Below are positions 1-9,484 of a stretch of 64,000 bases of DNA, piece after piece. Source of the DNA: AWTP1-13 sp963775835. Its GTDB lineage: Bacteria; Pseudomonadota; Alphaproteobacteria; Rhizobiales; Hyphomicrobiaceae. Under the pieces are notes generated by a model that had not been told where the DNA came from, did not search any database, and worked only from the letters and a program-made list of their open reading frames with translations. How positions within the stretch are numbered: position 1 is the stretch's first letter; the number at the start of each line of letters is the position of its first letter. The DNA lies in the NCBI GenBank assembly GCA_963775835.1, contig CAVZKV010000029.1, positions 434,001-498,000 on the forward strand, written 5' to 3'. A program made the translations under genes and the position numbers.

Positions 1-118
1 CGTTGCCCTCGCCGACATCGTCACCCCAGGAATAGTTCGTCGTCGCACCCGCTCGCGCGGCGTACTCCCACTCGGCCTCGCTCAGCGGTCCCAGGTGCTG
101 GAGAGGACTGCTGCTTCT
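1..118 (-). pseudogene. Fragment of a formylglycine-generating-enzyme (SUMF1) fold protein, runs off the left edge
   Basis: Read leftwards, these bases encode LGPLSEAEWEYAARAG followed by TTNYSWGDD. The SEAEWEYAARAG core is the hallmark of the FGE/sulfatase-modifying-factor fold, found in sulfatase-activating enzymes, EgtB-like proteins and many enzymes of unknown reaction. The frame stays open to the window edge, so the C-terminal part lies outside. It is closed upstream by TGA at 119-121. A different frame just upstream reads MQPTFYAELARARIADLKK, which also looks coding, so the gene is probably frameshifted near 105-120. The family call is firm; substrate and state (pseudogene or sequencing indel) cannot be settled here. 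Confidence 0.6.
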
Positions 119-226
119 TCAGATCCGCGATCCGCGCACGCGCCAACTCGGCATAGAACGTCGGTTGCATCCCGATTGCGGGGCGGTTTGCGTTCAGGGT
201 GGAGCTCGGATGTTGTCCCTGCGCGG

Positions 227-499
227 CTACTCGTCGATGAAGCCGGACTTGATGGCGAAGCTGCGCGTGACGAACTTCATCCCGTTTTTGTCAACCACCT
301 CGATCTTGCCGTCTCGAATCCATCTCCAAACGGTGACCTTCGACACCCCGAGCAGGGCGGCGAATTCAAACGGCCGGAATCCGAAGCGTTGATGTAGGGG
401 GACGCTGAAAGTCGCGAGCGGCTCGAGCTTCTGGCCGGGCTTGGCGTGGCGCCCGCGTGGCCGTCCGCGTCTCTTTGGTGGTGCTGCTGTAGGCTTCAA
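227..499 (-). CDS. Small helix-turn-helix DNA-binding protein (AlpA/excisionase-like)
   Basis: A 90-residue basic protein. Residues 1-30 are rich in Pro/Arg/Lys (RRGRPRGRHAK), as in an AT-hook-like tail. Residues about 42-75 form a helix-turn-helix of the excisionase/MerR type (FEFAALLGVSKVTVWRWIRDG) followed by a short wing. Proteins of this kind act as excisionases or as regulators of a neighbouring integrase. It lies downstream of the P4-type integrase at 718-1944 on the same strand, which fits that role. The spacing is wide (more than 200 bp, occupied by an integrase remnant), so co-transcription is not certain. The HTH fold is well supported; the role is inferred from context. Confidence 0.65.
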   Translation of the reverse strand: MKPTAAPPKRRGRPRGRHAKPGQKLEPLATFSVPLHQRFGFRPFEFAALLGVSKVTVWRWIRDGKIEVVDKNGMKFVTRSFAIKSGFIDE

Positions 500-619
500 G
501 GTGTGCCACCCAATTTTCTACGGGTGACATCCGATTATGCACAGAAAACTAGGACACGCCGCCACTAATTTCGGAAAACCCGGACATATTGTCCGTCGGC
601 TGAATTATTGCAGTGCCAC

Positions 620-707
620 AACTTTGATCCTGCCGTCGCAGAAACCGTTGATAGGCTTGCTCGACCGCATCACCGACGACATGCGCCAGCGCGGACATAA
701 TATCCGT
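620..707 (-). pseudogene. Remnant of a second integrase C-terminus
   Basis: On the minus strand this stretch encodes SALAHVVGDAVEQAYQR, closely matching ALAHIVGDATEQAYLR in the neighbouring integrase (718-1944), the region that carries the catalytic tyrosine. No catalytic Arg or HxxR motif lies upstream because the intact integrase gene begins immediately. It is therefore a decayed 3' end left by an earlier, related integrase gene, or a partial duplication of the 3' end of the present one. Confidence 0.6.
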
Positions 708-717
708 ATGCGTCAGA

Positions 718-1944
718 TTATCGCAGGGCAATCACTTTGCCGGTCGAGATCCGGCTGTCGCAGTAGCCGGCCCAGGTTTCCATCAACGCCCGTCGCTTGG
801 CCAGTGCATCGCCGCGCAAATAAGCTTGCTCCGTCGCATCACCGACAATGTGTGCCAATGCCGCCTCGGCTGTCTCACGCTGGAAATTGGTCTCTTCGGC
901 GACCCAATCGCGGAAACACGATCTAAAACCGTGCGGCGTGATGCCGTCGCGATCCATGCGCCGCAACATCCCTTGAAGCGTTGTGTGGCCGAGCCCCTTG
1001 CCGCGTCGCTTGCCAGGGAAAACAAACTCGCTGCGCCTGACCGCCTGCATTCCTTCGATGATGGCAATGGAGCGGGCGCTCAATGGTACGCGATGCACGC
1101 GGCGGCCCTTCATGCGCTCGGCGGGCACCGTCCACAATTTGGCTGCAAGGTCAATCTCATCCCAGCGGGCGCCAAGCGCTTCGGCTGACCTTGCGGCTGT
1201 CAGGACTAGAAATTCCAGCGCCCTCGGCACGGTGCCATGGCGTCGGCGTAAATCAGACATGAAGCCCGGCAACTGAGTGTGGGGCAGTGCCCGATGATGC
1301 GCGGTTTTATGGACCTTGCCCGGCGCCGCGAGCACTTTGCTGAGGTTGTTTTTCCATGCCGCCGGATTTGGCATCTGGGCGCTGCGAAAGCCGCGCACCG
1401 TGGACCATGCCAGAATTGCCTCGATGCGGGCTCGCAGTTGCGACGCGGTTGCGGTCTTGCGCGTCCAAAGTGGCTGCAACGCTTTCATCACCAGGCCAAC
1501 GTCGATGGCGGACACCGGCCACTTGCCGAAATGCGGGCTGGCATAGCGTTTCAGTGACGACCGCCATTGGACGGCGTGCTTGTCGCCTTTCCATCCGGCC
1601 TCGTGGGCCTCGATGTATTCCTTCGCCGCATCGTCAAAGGTTATGGTTTTGGCCGTAGCGACCGCCGCTGCACGATGGGCCTCCCTCGGGTCTATGTGCT
1701 CGCCGACCATGCGGCGCGACTCAGCCGCCTTTTCCCGCGCCTGGGCGAGCGTGACGGTGATTGTTGACCCAAGGCCGTGCTTGCGCGCCTTGCCATTGCT
1801 CGACCAGCGGAAAATCCAACTTTTGCTCCCGCCCTCGACCTTGAGATACAGGTTGCCGCCATCGGGATAGAGGCCGGCTGTCCTCACCGTCTTGACGAAT
1901 CGCGCCGTGAGCTTGCCGATTCGCTTGCCCGCCCTTCCCGCCAT
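718..1944 (-). CDS. P4-type tyrosine recombinase/integrase
   Basis: A 408-residue site-specific recombinase that would integrate and excise a genomic island by strand exchange. Residues about 20-100 match the DUF4102 arm-binding domain of P4/CP4-57-type integrases (LYPDGGNLYLKV...SWIFRW, then GLGSTITVTLAQAREKA). A SAM-like core-binding domain follows. The catalytic domain carries the first Arg in LVLTAARSAEALGARW, the HxxR box in TPHGFRSCFRDW and the nucleophilic Tyr in GDATEQAYLR. Length is normal for the family and the frame is intact. No tRNA is visible next to it, so the attachment site is unknown. Two copies of CCTAGGGTACA lie just upstream of its start. The neighbour amiC is probably chromosomal, so the island most likely extends leftwards. 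Confidence 0.92.
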   Translation of the reverse strand: MAGRAGKRIGKLTARFVKTVRTAGLYPDGGNLYLKVEGGSKSWIFRWSSNGKARKHGLGSTITVTLAQAREKAAESRRMVGEHIDPREAHRAAAVATAKTITFDDAAKEYIEAHEAGWKGDKHAVQWRSSLKRYASPHFGKWPVSAIDVGLVMKALQPLWTRKTATASQLRARIEAILAWSTVRGFRSAQMPNPAAWKNNLSKVLAAPGKVHKTAHHRALPHTQLPGFMSDLRRRHGTVPRALEFLVLTAARSAEALGARWDEIDLAAKLWTVPAERMKGRRVHRVPLSARSIAIIEGMQAVRRSEFVFPGKRRGKGLGHTTLQGMLRRMDRDGITPHGFRSCFRDWVAEETNFQRETAEAALAHIVGDATEQAYLRGDALAKRRALMETWAGYCDSRISTGKVIALR

Positions 1945-1974
1945 CTGCCTTAATCCTCACGCACTGACTTACCG

Positions 1975-1997
1975 CCTAGGGTACATCCTAGGGTACA
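1975..1997. repeat. Two tandem 11-bp repeats in the integrase/amiC intergenic region
   Basis: CCTAGGGTACA occurs at 1975-1985 and again at 1987-1997, one base apart and 31 bp upstream of the integrase start codon. CCTAGG is itself palindromic. Short tandem repeats here are typical arm-type integrase or regulator binding sites; that role is inferred. The remaining intergenic DNA up to amiC (1998-2287) must hold the amiC promoter, but no clear -35/-10 pair could be chosen. Confidence 0.4.
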
Positions 1998-2287
1998 GCC
2001 ACGACTGCAATTGGGTGTAATCTGATGAAATTGCCTGTGCAACGATGAAACAACAATCAGGATGGTCCTACAACGGGTTACACCGGCTTATTCAGGTGTT
2101 CTCAACAGCTTGCGGTGACTGTAATGCGTTATGCAATGAAATGTCCTCTGATTCGTCCAGGTTAAGCGATTCGTTAAGCTTTCCAAGCTCATAAGGTCGG
2201 CTGGTGGATACCCGGAAAATGCCATCTTCCCCGGTTAATCCACAGGCTGTCCCGCACTACTGGTGGCGTTTGACGGGGGTCAACGGC

Positions 2288-3568
2288 ATGGTTTCAGGCA
2301 GGTGGCGGCGCGCATTCTTGCGAGCGGTGCTCGTGGTGCTGCCGATCGCGCTGTGTGCGCCTTCGCAAGCTCAGCAGGTGGCGGCCACCGGGCCGGATGC
2401 CGAGGGCACGGCCGCCGCCTCCAAGGCCAACAAGAACCGCACCCGCTTCATCATTGGCCTCGAGCGCGCCGTCGACTTCCAGGTCTTTGCCCTCACCAAT
2501 CCTAATCGCGTTTTCGTCGATCTTCCCGACGTAAAACTGCAATTGCCCGCGCTGCCAAGTGAGGCACCGGTCGGTGTTGTCAAATCGTTTCGGGGTGGCC
2601 TCTCCGCGCCCGGCAAGGCCCGTGTCGTCATCGATGTCACCGGACCGGTGGTCATCGAGCGATCGACCATCGAGAAAGACGGCAAAGCGGCGCAACTCGT
2701 GCTTGAAATGGCATCGGCCGAACTGGCCGAGGCGGACGCCCAGGATGGTCGCTCTGCGCTACCGATTAGCGCCCCCTTTGGCCTTGGCGCGGGTGGCCTA
2801 CAGCCCCCCGTGCCCAAGCCCGCCCTGTCGCCACGCGCGCGCTCGCAGGCAATGTACCGGCCCGTCATCGTCATCGATCCGGGGCACGGCGGCGATGACA
2901 CCGGCGCGACGCGGCACGGGACCGTTGAGAAGGATGTTGTGCTGGCGTTCAGTCTAAAGCTGCGCGACAAGCTGCAGAGCACCGGGCGCTATAAGGTCTT
3001 GTTGACGCGCGAGACGGATACATTCGTCGAACTCAACGCGCGGCGTGAATTTGCCGAACGCCAGCTTGCCTCGTTGTTCGTCGCCGTACACGCGGACTAC
3101 GCGCAGTCGAACGCGCGCGGCGCCACCATTTACTCCCTGCGCAACTCCGTGGCGAGTTCGCTGCAGCGCTCGGCCCGCGGTGAGGTCAGCGAGCATGTCC
3201 TTTCGGACCAGGAAATCACCGCCCTGAAGAACAGCGATGGCGATATTTCCGCGGTCAAAGCCATTCTTTCCGACCTGGCTCGACGCGAAGTCGACATGAC
3301 GCGTGATCGCACGAGCGTGTTCGTAAAGTCCGTGATCGAATTCATGGGTGAGACCACCGGGCTTAAGGACAACCCGGATCGCAGCGCCGCCTTTGTGGTC
3401 CTAAAATCCGCCAAGGTGCCGTCGATCTTGATCGAGCTCGGTTACGTGACCAATGACGCCGATGCTCAGCTGTTGAAATCCGAGCGTTGGCGCGAGAAAG
3501 TCTCAAACTCGATTGTCACGGCCATCGATAACTATTTCAGCCATCAACTCGCCCGCCTGCCCATGTGA
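2288..3568 (+). CDS. amiC: N-acetylmuramoyl-L-alanine amidase AmiC (AMIN + Amidase_3)
   Basis: A periplasmic zinc amidase that cleaves the amide bond between N-acetylmuramic acid and L-alanine to split septal peptidoglycan during cell separation. After a signal peptide (hydrophobic AFLRAVLVVLPIALCAPSQAQ) comes an AMIN domain (about residues 50-150) that targets the septum, a linker, and the Amidase_3 domain. That domain shows the zinc motifs VIDPGHGGDDTG, the downstream Glu, FVAVHAD and the late Glu in ILIELGYVTN. An ATG at 2204 would add 28 residues in front of the signal peptide. ATG 2288 is preferred because it starts directly at the basic n-region and follows GGGGGTC. A hairpin terminator follows. 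The frame is intact, as expected for a core gene. Confidence 0.93.
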   Translation: MVSGRWRRAFLRAVLVVLPIALCAPSQAQQVAATGPDAEGTAAASKANKNRTRFIIGLERAVDFQVFALTNPNRVFVDLPDVKLQLPALPSEAPVGVVKSFRGGLSAPGKARVVIDVTGPVVIERSTIEKDGKAAQLVLEMASAELAEADAQDGRSALPISAPFGLGAGGLQPPVPKPALSPRARSQAMYRPVIVIDPGHGGDDTGATRHGTVEKDVVLAFSLKLRDKLQSTGRYKVLLTRETDTFVELNARREFAERQLASLFVAVHADYAQSNARGATIYSLRNSVASSLQRSARGEVSEHVLSDQEITALKNSDGDISAVKAILSDLARREVDMTRDRTSVFVKSVIEFMGETTGLKDNPDRSAAFVVLKSAKVPSILIELGYVTNDADAQLLKSERWREKVSNSIVTAIDNYFSHQLARLPM

Positions 3569-3607
3569 CGGGGTATGCGGGATCGCGTTAGTTGCCTGTT
3601 ACGACTA

Positions 3608-3630
3608 AGGCCGGCCAATGTGGCCGGCCT
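3608..3630 (+). terminator. Hairpin downstream of amiC
   Basis: AGGCCGGCC-AATGT-GGCCGGCCT forms a perfect 9-bp stem with a 5-base loop, 40 bases after the amiC stop, followed by CTCGATTTCT. The T-tract is weak, so it may end transcription inefficiently or stabilise the 3' end. Confidence 0.65.
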
Positions 3631-4260
3631 CTCGATTTCTGGCTGGCGGAGGCTCGCACGACCTGCCAGCAACCGCCGAATTAGATTTTACTCGGGGGAC
3701 GGTGACGTTGGTTGTCGCGCCAGAGGAGCACCCATTTCCATTCGGGCTCAGGTCGAAGCGTGAGGCTCTTTGCGTTGTCGAGCCAACTCGAAGACACGCC
3801 ACACCGTTGACAGAGGCGCTTCATGTGCCACTCCATCTCGAGAGGTGGTGCTGTGCCGCCATCGGCATGCCGATACAGATCGATGTGGGTGCCGGGCAAG
3901 CACCCTCGCTCTCGAACACGACGGCTCGAGGCGCATCATTGCAGCGGTTTTGCGTGAGCGAACACAGCGGTTCGGGACGGGAACGCGCCTAGCGCGTGCT
4001 CGTAAAAATCCGAGAGCTGCTAACGGCGGTCCCATCCACGTCCGCCTCGCTCTCGGTAATTCTGCAGTCCCTGTTTTGCGCATTTTCCCCGCACAAGGCC
4101 GGATTGACAGGCAATCCCACCATGACGCGCACACGGACCGGAGTTTGGCGTTCGCTGGATGTCGGCTCGGCCTCCGGCTTGCCGCTCCGATCTTGCCCGC
4201 AGGCTTTGCTGATTTGGTTAACGAAAGGTTAATTTTTGCGGTGCAGCTCCCATTGTTGCA
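3631..4260. other. No convincing gene between amiC and the integrase remnant
   Basis: About 630 bases with overlapping short frames on both strands and no recognisable domain. The least implausible frame is 3681-3899 on the minus strand (72 residues, containing WHMKRLCQRCGVSSSWL and WKWVLLWR), but I see no family signature, no convincing start and no neighbour with which it would form an operon. Probably eroded sequence at an old insertion site. Confidence 0.4.
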
Positions 4261-5175
4261 TCAACCTCTTAGCTTCCGTTTGGCACTTGACGACCCAGGA
4301 GGTTTGGCAATCGCGGTTCTGGTTTGGTGCGCCTCTAGCTGCAAAATGGCGGCTTTCCCGAGGGCGCGCTGCTGGGCATCCTGGGCGTAGCGAAGGAGGA
4401 CAGGAAGCGACTTGTGGCCCGTAATCGCCATGATCCGGAGGACATCGCATCCGGCCTCGGCCAACATGCGCGCTGCCGTCTTGCGAAGCCCGTGCATGAC
4501 ACAGTCATCGGGCAGCCCAGCCTCGTCTATGGCGTCAGCGAACCAACGACCCAAACTGTCGGCGTCAATCGCCTGATCATTGGTGGTGGTCAGCAAACTG
4601 AAATGATCTTTCCCGTTGAGCGCCAACTCCGCGGCTAGATCCCGGTGCTCAAAAATCCAAAGCGGCGTGCCCGTTTTTTGCTGCTGCACGACACGGATTT
4701 CGCCGTCCTTCCTATGCGCCCGAGTCATACGAGCGATGTCACCGCATCTCTGGCCGGTATACTTCGCAAGCATGTAGGCGCGCCGCTGCGTAGTCCCTGA
4801 TGGCCATCGGGCCTCGAACGCGGCGCATTCCTCGTCGGTCCAGGACCGATGCTCTCCAAGCTTGAACAGCTTGATCCTTTGGCCGGGGTTGTCTCAGCGG
4901 TATTCGTTCTCCACGGCGTAGCTGAGGACCAGCCGCATCACCTTCACAATCATGTTGGCCATGCCCGGCGTCTCGCCGCGCGCATCGCGCCACTGCTTGA
5001 TGTGCCACAGTTCGAGGAGCGCGACCGGCTTGTGCCCATGGACCTCGACCAGGGGTTCTAGGATCAAGCGGTAAATACGTTGCGTGCTCGGCTTCCTCTG
5101 GCCAAACGCCTGTTTGTCGGCGAAGTATGTGTCAACGAGGGCTGCGAATGACCCAGGTGGATAGGCACGTGTGCC
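4261..5175 (-). pseudogene. Tyrosine recombinase pseudogene with in-frame stop
   Basis: The catalytic half is open from 4773 down to 4261 and shows the first Arg in YTGQRCGDIARM, the HxxR box HGLRKTAARML, GHKS and a Tyr in LLRYAQDAQQ. The same frame continues upstream through a core-binding domain (KQAFGQRKPSTQRIYRLILE, then MANMIVKVMRLVLSYAVENE). It is broken by TGA at about 4895 between ENEYR and DNPGQ. Apart from that stop the whole domain set is recognisable, so the lesion is recent or is a sequencing error. The N-terminus is truncated where serine-recombinase remnants begin at about 5176. Confidence 0.75.
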
Positions 5176-5262
5176 TTTGGCACCTATCGGCTCATCGCCC
5201 GCAACGTGGGCATGAGCAAGAACACGGTGATGAACATTGTCAGGCGGAGCGTCGGGCGGTGA
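5176..5262 (+). pseudogene. C-terminal HTH fragment of a resolvase-type recombinase
   Basis: The 28 codons FGTYRLIARNVGMSKNTVMN-IVRRSVGR end in TGA at 5260-5262. The segment is a typical helix-turn-helix tail (YRLIARNVGMSKNTV) of resolvase/invertase serine recombinases. Nothing upstream in frame resembles a catalytic domain, because the preceding bases belong to the tyrosine-recombinase pseudogene on the other strand. It is a 3' stub, just before a second serine-recombinase remnant. Confidence 0.5.
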
Positions 5263-5268
5263 CCAAAG

Positions 5269-5575
5269 GTGATTGGCCTCCGGCGCTTTGCCGAATATGA
5301 GAAGGGCCGTCTGGTTGCCAAACTGCGGAGCGGTCGCGAGCGCAAGCGCAAGCGCAACGAGACCGGCAAGAAAGTGGGTGGTCGGAAATCACACGTTGAG
5401 TTATGGCCGGAGGTGGTCGCAGAAGCTCGTCGCCTTCGCGGAGGGCGAAAGGCAAAGCGGGCCACCTGAGCTACCTGACATCAGCGCCAAGCTGAAGGAC
5501 GCAGGTTACCGCAACGAGCGCGGCGAGCCATTCAACCAGCAGTCGGTTCGAGCAATGATTGAGGGACCGCAGTCC
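5269..5575 (+). pseudogene. Serine recombinase remnant (frameshifted)
   Basis: Frame one reads RRFAEYEKGRLVAKLRSGRE and GGRKSHVELWPEVVAEARRL, the region after the catalytic domain of small resolvase-family recombinases. It stops at 5467-5469. The next frame continues the homology with DISAKLKDAGYRNERGEPFN and QQSVRAMIEG. The catalytic N-terminal domain with its serine is missing and a frameshift lies near 5465. With 5176-5262 and the tyrosine-recombinase pseudogene, this forms a cluster of dead recombinases, indicating repeated insertions at this place. Confidence 0.65.
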
Positions 5576-6065
5576 GCGGCTGCCGCGACGGCCGTAGCGC
5601 ACCGCTCCTTGCGCCTGCTTCCGATCCCGGAGGTCAAGCAGACCAAAAGATGACCTGAGATTCTCGTGTGCTCGACAGACGTTCGTGACCCTTACCGGAA
5701 CTCGCGGGAAACAACGGTACTGGTCGCAGGATCGGCTCGACGCGTTGCGATGCGAACCGCGAAGTCGCGGGTCGATCTGTTGTTATCCTCAGTGCGCTGC
5801 GAGCTGGTTCTACCAAATGCGGTCCAAAAGACTTTCGTGGTACTACAGGGTTTTTTCTGTCGCGATATCGGCAAGAGTACTGACGTCCGTCTACCTATAG
5901 GCTGGGCTACGCTTGCCGCATTCCATTTCTCGCGCGTTACGTCACCCGACGCCGTTACTGCTCGGGTGCCATCGGTGCTACAAGCGCCGCTTTGCGCGCG
6001 GAGTGGTCGAGGTAGGCATTGAAGCACGTCCGCAAACACCCGCCATGGCTCGCTGGGGACTTTGA
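5576..6065. other. Intergenic region upstream of the cyclase gene, no gene seen
   Basis: About 490 bases. Short overlapping frames on both strands have no recognisable content. The promoter of the cyclase gene should lie near its right end, but I could not pick a clear sigma-70-type pair. Confidence 0.4.
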
Positions 6066-9000
6066 ATGAAATGCTCGAAGTGCCAGCACGAGAGTGAGGC
6101 AGGCGCGAAGTTCTGCGAGGAATGTGGGGCACCGCTGGCCCGAGCGTGTGCCAAGTGTGGTCGGCAACTGTCTCTTACGGCAAAATTCTGTCCCGAGTGT
6201 GCCGAGCCGACAGGATTGGTGCCAGAAACGCTTGCAGTCACGCGCTTCGCGTCGCCGAAGACCTACACACCCAAGCACCTGGCCGAGAAGATCCTGACTT
6301 CCAAGGGCTCAATCGAGGGCGAGCGCAAGCAGGTCACAGCGCTCTTCGCCGACCTGAAGGGTTCGATGGACCTGTTCGCCGAGCGCGATTCCGAGGAGGC
6401 AAGCAAGCTCCTCGACCCGGTACTCGAGCACATGATGGAAGCAGTCCACCGTTACGAGGGCACCGTCCATCGGGTGATGGGCGATGGCATCATGGCGCTA
6501 TTCGGGGCGCCGCTCGCACACGAGGACCATGCTGTCCGCGCTTGCTACGCCGCGCTCCGGATGCAAGAGACCGTGAAGCGTTACGCGGAGGGCGTTCGTC
6601 GAATAGAGGGAATCCCCATCCAGATCCGCGTTGGCCTCAATTCGGGCGAGGTCCTCGTTCGCTCGATCGGTAGCGATCTCCGGATGGACTACCACGCCGT
6701 GGGTCAGACGTTGAACGTGGCCGCACGGATGGAACACATGGCAGTGCCGGGGTCGATCCTGATCTCCGCCGACACTCTGACGCTGGCCGAGGGCTATATT
6801 CAGGTGAAGCCGCTAGGCCCAATGAAGGTCAAAGGGCTTGTGCTCCCACTGGAGGTCTTCGAGATCGTTGGGGCGAGCACGGTGCGCTCGCGGTTGCACG
6901 CGACCGCTGCGCGCGGCCTCACGCGCTTCGTCGGGCGCGACGGTGAGATGGAGCAGCTCCGGCAGTTTCTCGAGCGCGCCCGCACCGGGCACGGCCAGGT
7001 CGTCGCCGTTGTCGGCGAGCCCGGCGTGGGCAAGTCCCGTCTCTACTGGGAGTTCACCCGTTCGCATCGCATTGAGGGTTGGCTGGTTCTCGAGAGCACC
7101 TCCGTGTCTTACGGCAAGGCGACAGCATTTCTACCGATCATCGACATGCTCCGGGCCTACTTTCAGATCGAGACTTCCGATGAGGCGCGTAAGATCCGCG
7201 AGAAGGTCACCGGCAAGCTGCTGGCGCTGGACCGGGCGCTTGAGTCCTCCCTTTCGGCGCTCCTGTGGCTTCTGGACGTTCCTGTCGGGGATTGGCAGCG
7301 GCTGGAGCCGCCGCAACGGCGCCAGCGGGCGCTCGAGGGCGTGAAGCGGCTGCTCTTGCGGGAGAGCCAGGTGCAGCCCCTCCTGGTCGTGTTCGAGGAC
7401 TTGCACTGGATCGATGCCGAGACCCAGGCGCTGCTGGACGGGTTGGTCGAGAGCCTGCCCACGGCACGGTTGCTTCTGTTAGTCAACTACCGGCCCGAGT
7501 ATCAGCACACCTGGACCGGCAAGAGCTACTACCGGCAGCTGAGGATCAACTCCCTCCCACTCGAGAGCGCGGAAAAGCTACTGGCGGCCCTGCTCGGGAA
7601 TGACGCCGGACTTCAGCCCCTCAAGCGACTGTTGATCGAGCGGACGGACGGAAACCCCTTCTTCCTCGAGGAGAGCGTCCGAACGCTGGTGGAGACGAAG
7701 GCGCTGGCGGGGCAGCGAGGACAGTATCGGCTGACACAGCCGGTCCAGGCGATCCAGGTCCCACCCACCGTTCAGGTGATGCTGGCGGCGCGCATCGACT
7801 GGCTCTCGCTGGAGGACAAACGCCTCCTGCAGGTCGCGGCCGTCATCGGCAAAGACGTACCGTTCGCGCTGCTTCCGGAGGTTGTGGAGCTGCCCGAGGA
7901 GAGTCTCCGACAGGGCCTGGCTCATCTCCAAGCCGCCGAGTTCCTCTACGAGGCGAGGCTTTTCCCGGATCTCGAGTACACGTTCAAGCACGCCCTGACC
8001 CACAATGTGGCCTACGCGAGCCTGCTCCACGACCGGCGGCGCAGTCTGCACACCCGTATCATGGTTGCGATCGAGCATCTCTACCCCGACCGCTTGCGCG
8101 ATTACGCGGACCAGCTGGCCCAGCACGCCTCTAAGGGCGAAGTGTGGGATAAGGCAGTGAGCTACCTTCGTCAGGCCGGGGCCAAGGCCTTCGCGGGCTC
8201 GGCCAACCAGGAGGCAATCGGATACTTCGAGCAAGCTCTAACGGCACTGACCCACATCCCCGAGACCCGCGCGACGCTGGAGCAGGCCATCGACATCCGC
8301 TTCGATCTCCGCAACGCGCTCTACCCGCTGGCAGAACTCAGTCGGATCGAAACGTGTCTCAGCGAAGCCCAAGCTCTGGCCGGGCGACTTGAGGACCAGC
8401 GCCGCCTCGGATGGGTATCGGCCTACATGTGCAGTCATCACTGGGCCATTGGCGGTCATGCCGTCGACGTGCGCACGTTTGCCCAGGCGGTCGAGACCAT
8501 CGCCGAGAGGCTCGGCGACGCGCCGCTCCAGATCGTAGCCCAGTACTACCTTGTCACAGCGTGCCACATCGCAGGCGACTATCGAGGGACCGAACACTTC
8601 GGTCGGCAATTGATGCAATCGCTAGAAAATCATCCGCCTCGTGAGCGGTTCGGCGTCGCGATATTTCCCGCTGTGCTGTGCCGTGTCTGGCTGGCGTTCG
8701 CCCTCGGCGAACGGGGGCTCTTCGACGAGGGCGACGCTTACGGACACGAAGCGATTCGGGTGGCCGAAGCGCTCGAACTCCCCATACAGTCTAGGCTGGG
8801 CATTTCTGGGCCTCGCGCATCTCCAAAGCGCCAGGGGAGAGCTGAGCCAGGCCGCCCGCCTATTCGAACGCGCGGTCGCTCAGTGCCGAGATTGGAGCTT
8901 CACATTGTTGTCCCCGATGGCCATGGCGCCCCTCGGGCACGTGTACGCGTGGTCGGGACGCCTCGAGGAGGGCGTCTCCTGGTTGCAACAAGCCGTGACA

Positions 9001-9435
9001 GCCTACGAATCCGCGGGTATCGGCTGGCGCCACTCGATCAGCGTCGCTCAACTCGGCGAAGCGTACTTGCTCGCAGACCGGGCTGAGGACGCTCGTGTCT
9101 GCGCCGACCGCGCCGTGAAGCTCGCCCGTGAGCGCGGTGAACGAGGCTATGAGGCGTGGTCTCTGCGGCTCCTCGGTGAGGTTGCCTCCCATCATTGCCG
9201 CCCAGATGTGGCGACGGCCGAAGCGCACTATGGCGCCGCGATGGCCCTTGCCTCCGAGCTCGAGATGCGCCCGCTCGTCGCCCACTGCCACCTTGGCCTC
9301 GGCACGTTGTACCGGCGGATGGGCAAACGCGAGCAACCCCACGAGCACCTTACCACCGCCACTACGATGTACCGCGAGATGGACATGCAGTTCTGGTTGC
9401 AGAAGGCGGAAACGGAGATGTGCCAGCTGGGATAG
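6066..9435 (+). CDS. Class III adenylate/guanylate cyclase - AAA ATPase - TPR protein, one apparent frameshift
   Basis: A very large signalling protein. Residues 1-46 form a double zinc ribbon with four CxxC pairs (C3/C6, C17/C20, C28/C31, C42/C45). Residues about 85-265 are a class III nucleotide cyclase domain with both metal aspartates (D96 in LFADLKGS, D140 in VMGDGIMALF), a substrate-type Asp in LRMDYHAVG and the Asn/Arg pair in LNVAARME, so it should be active. An AAA/STAND-type ATPase follows (Walker A GEPGVGKS near residue 316, Walker B-like LLVVFEDLHWID), then TPR-type helices. The first frame ends at 9086, but homology shifts by one base near 8790 and continues (SLGWAFLGLAHLQSARGELS) to a stop at 9435. 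The gene is either recently broken or contains an assembly indel. The ligand or partner is unknown. Confidence 0.85.
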
Positions 9436-9484
9436 GCCTGGTACGAGCGAACAGTTAGCGCCCGCGAAAGGGCTGACAAGGGTC

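Noticed and set aside
3681..3899. 72-codon minus-strand frame near amiC as a gene
   Set aside because: Some tryptophan-rich, protein-like stretches, but no start signal, no family and competing frames.
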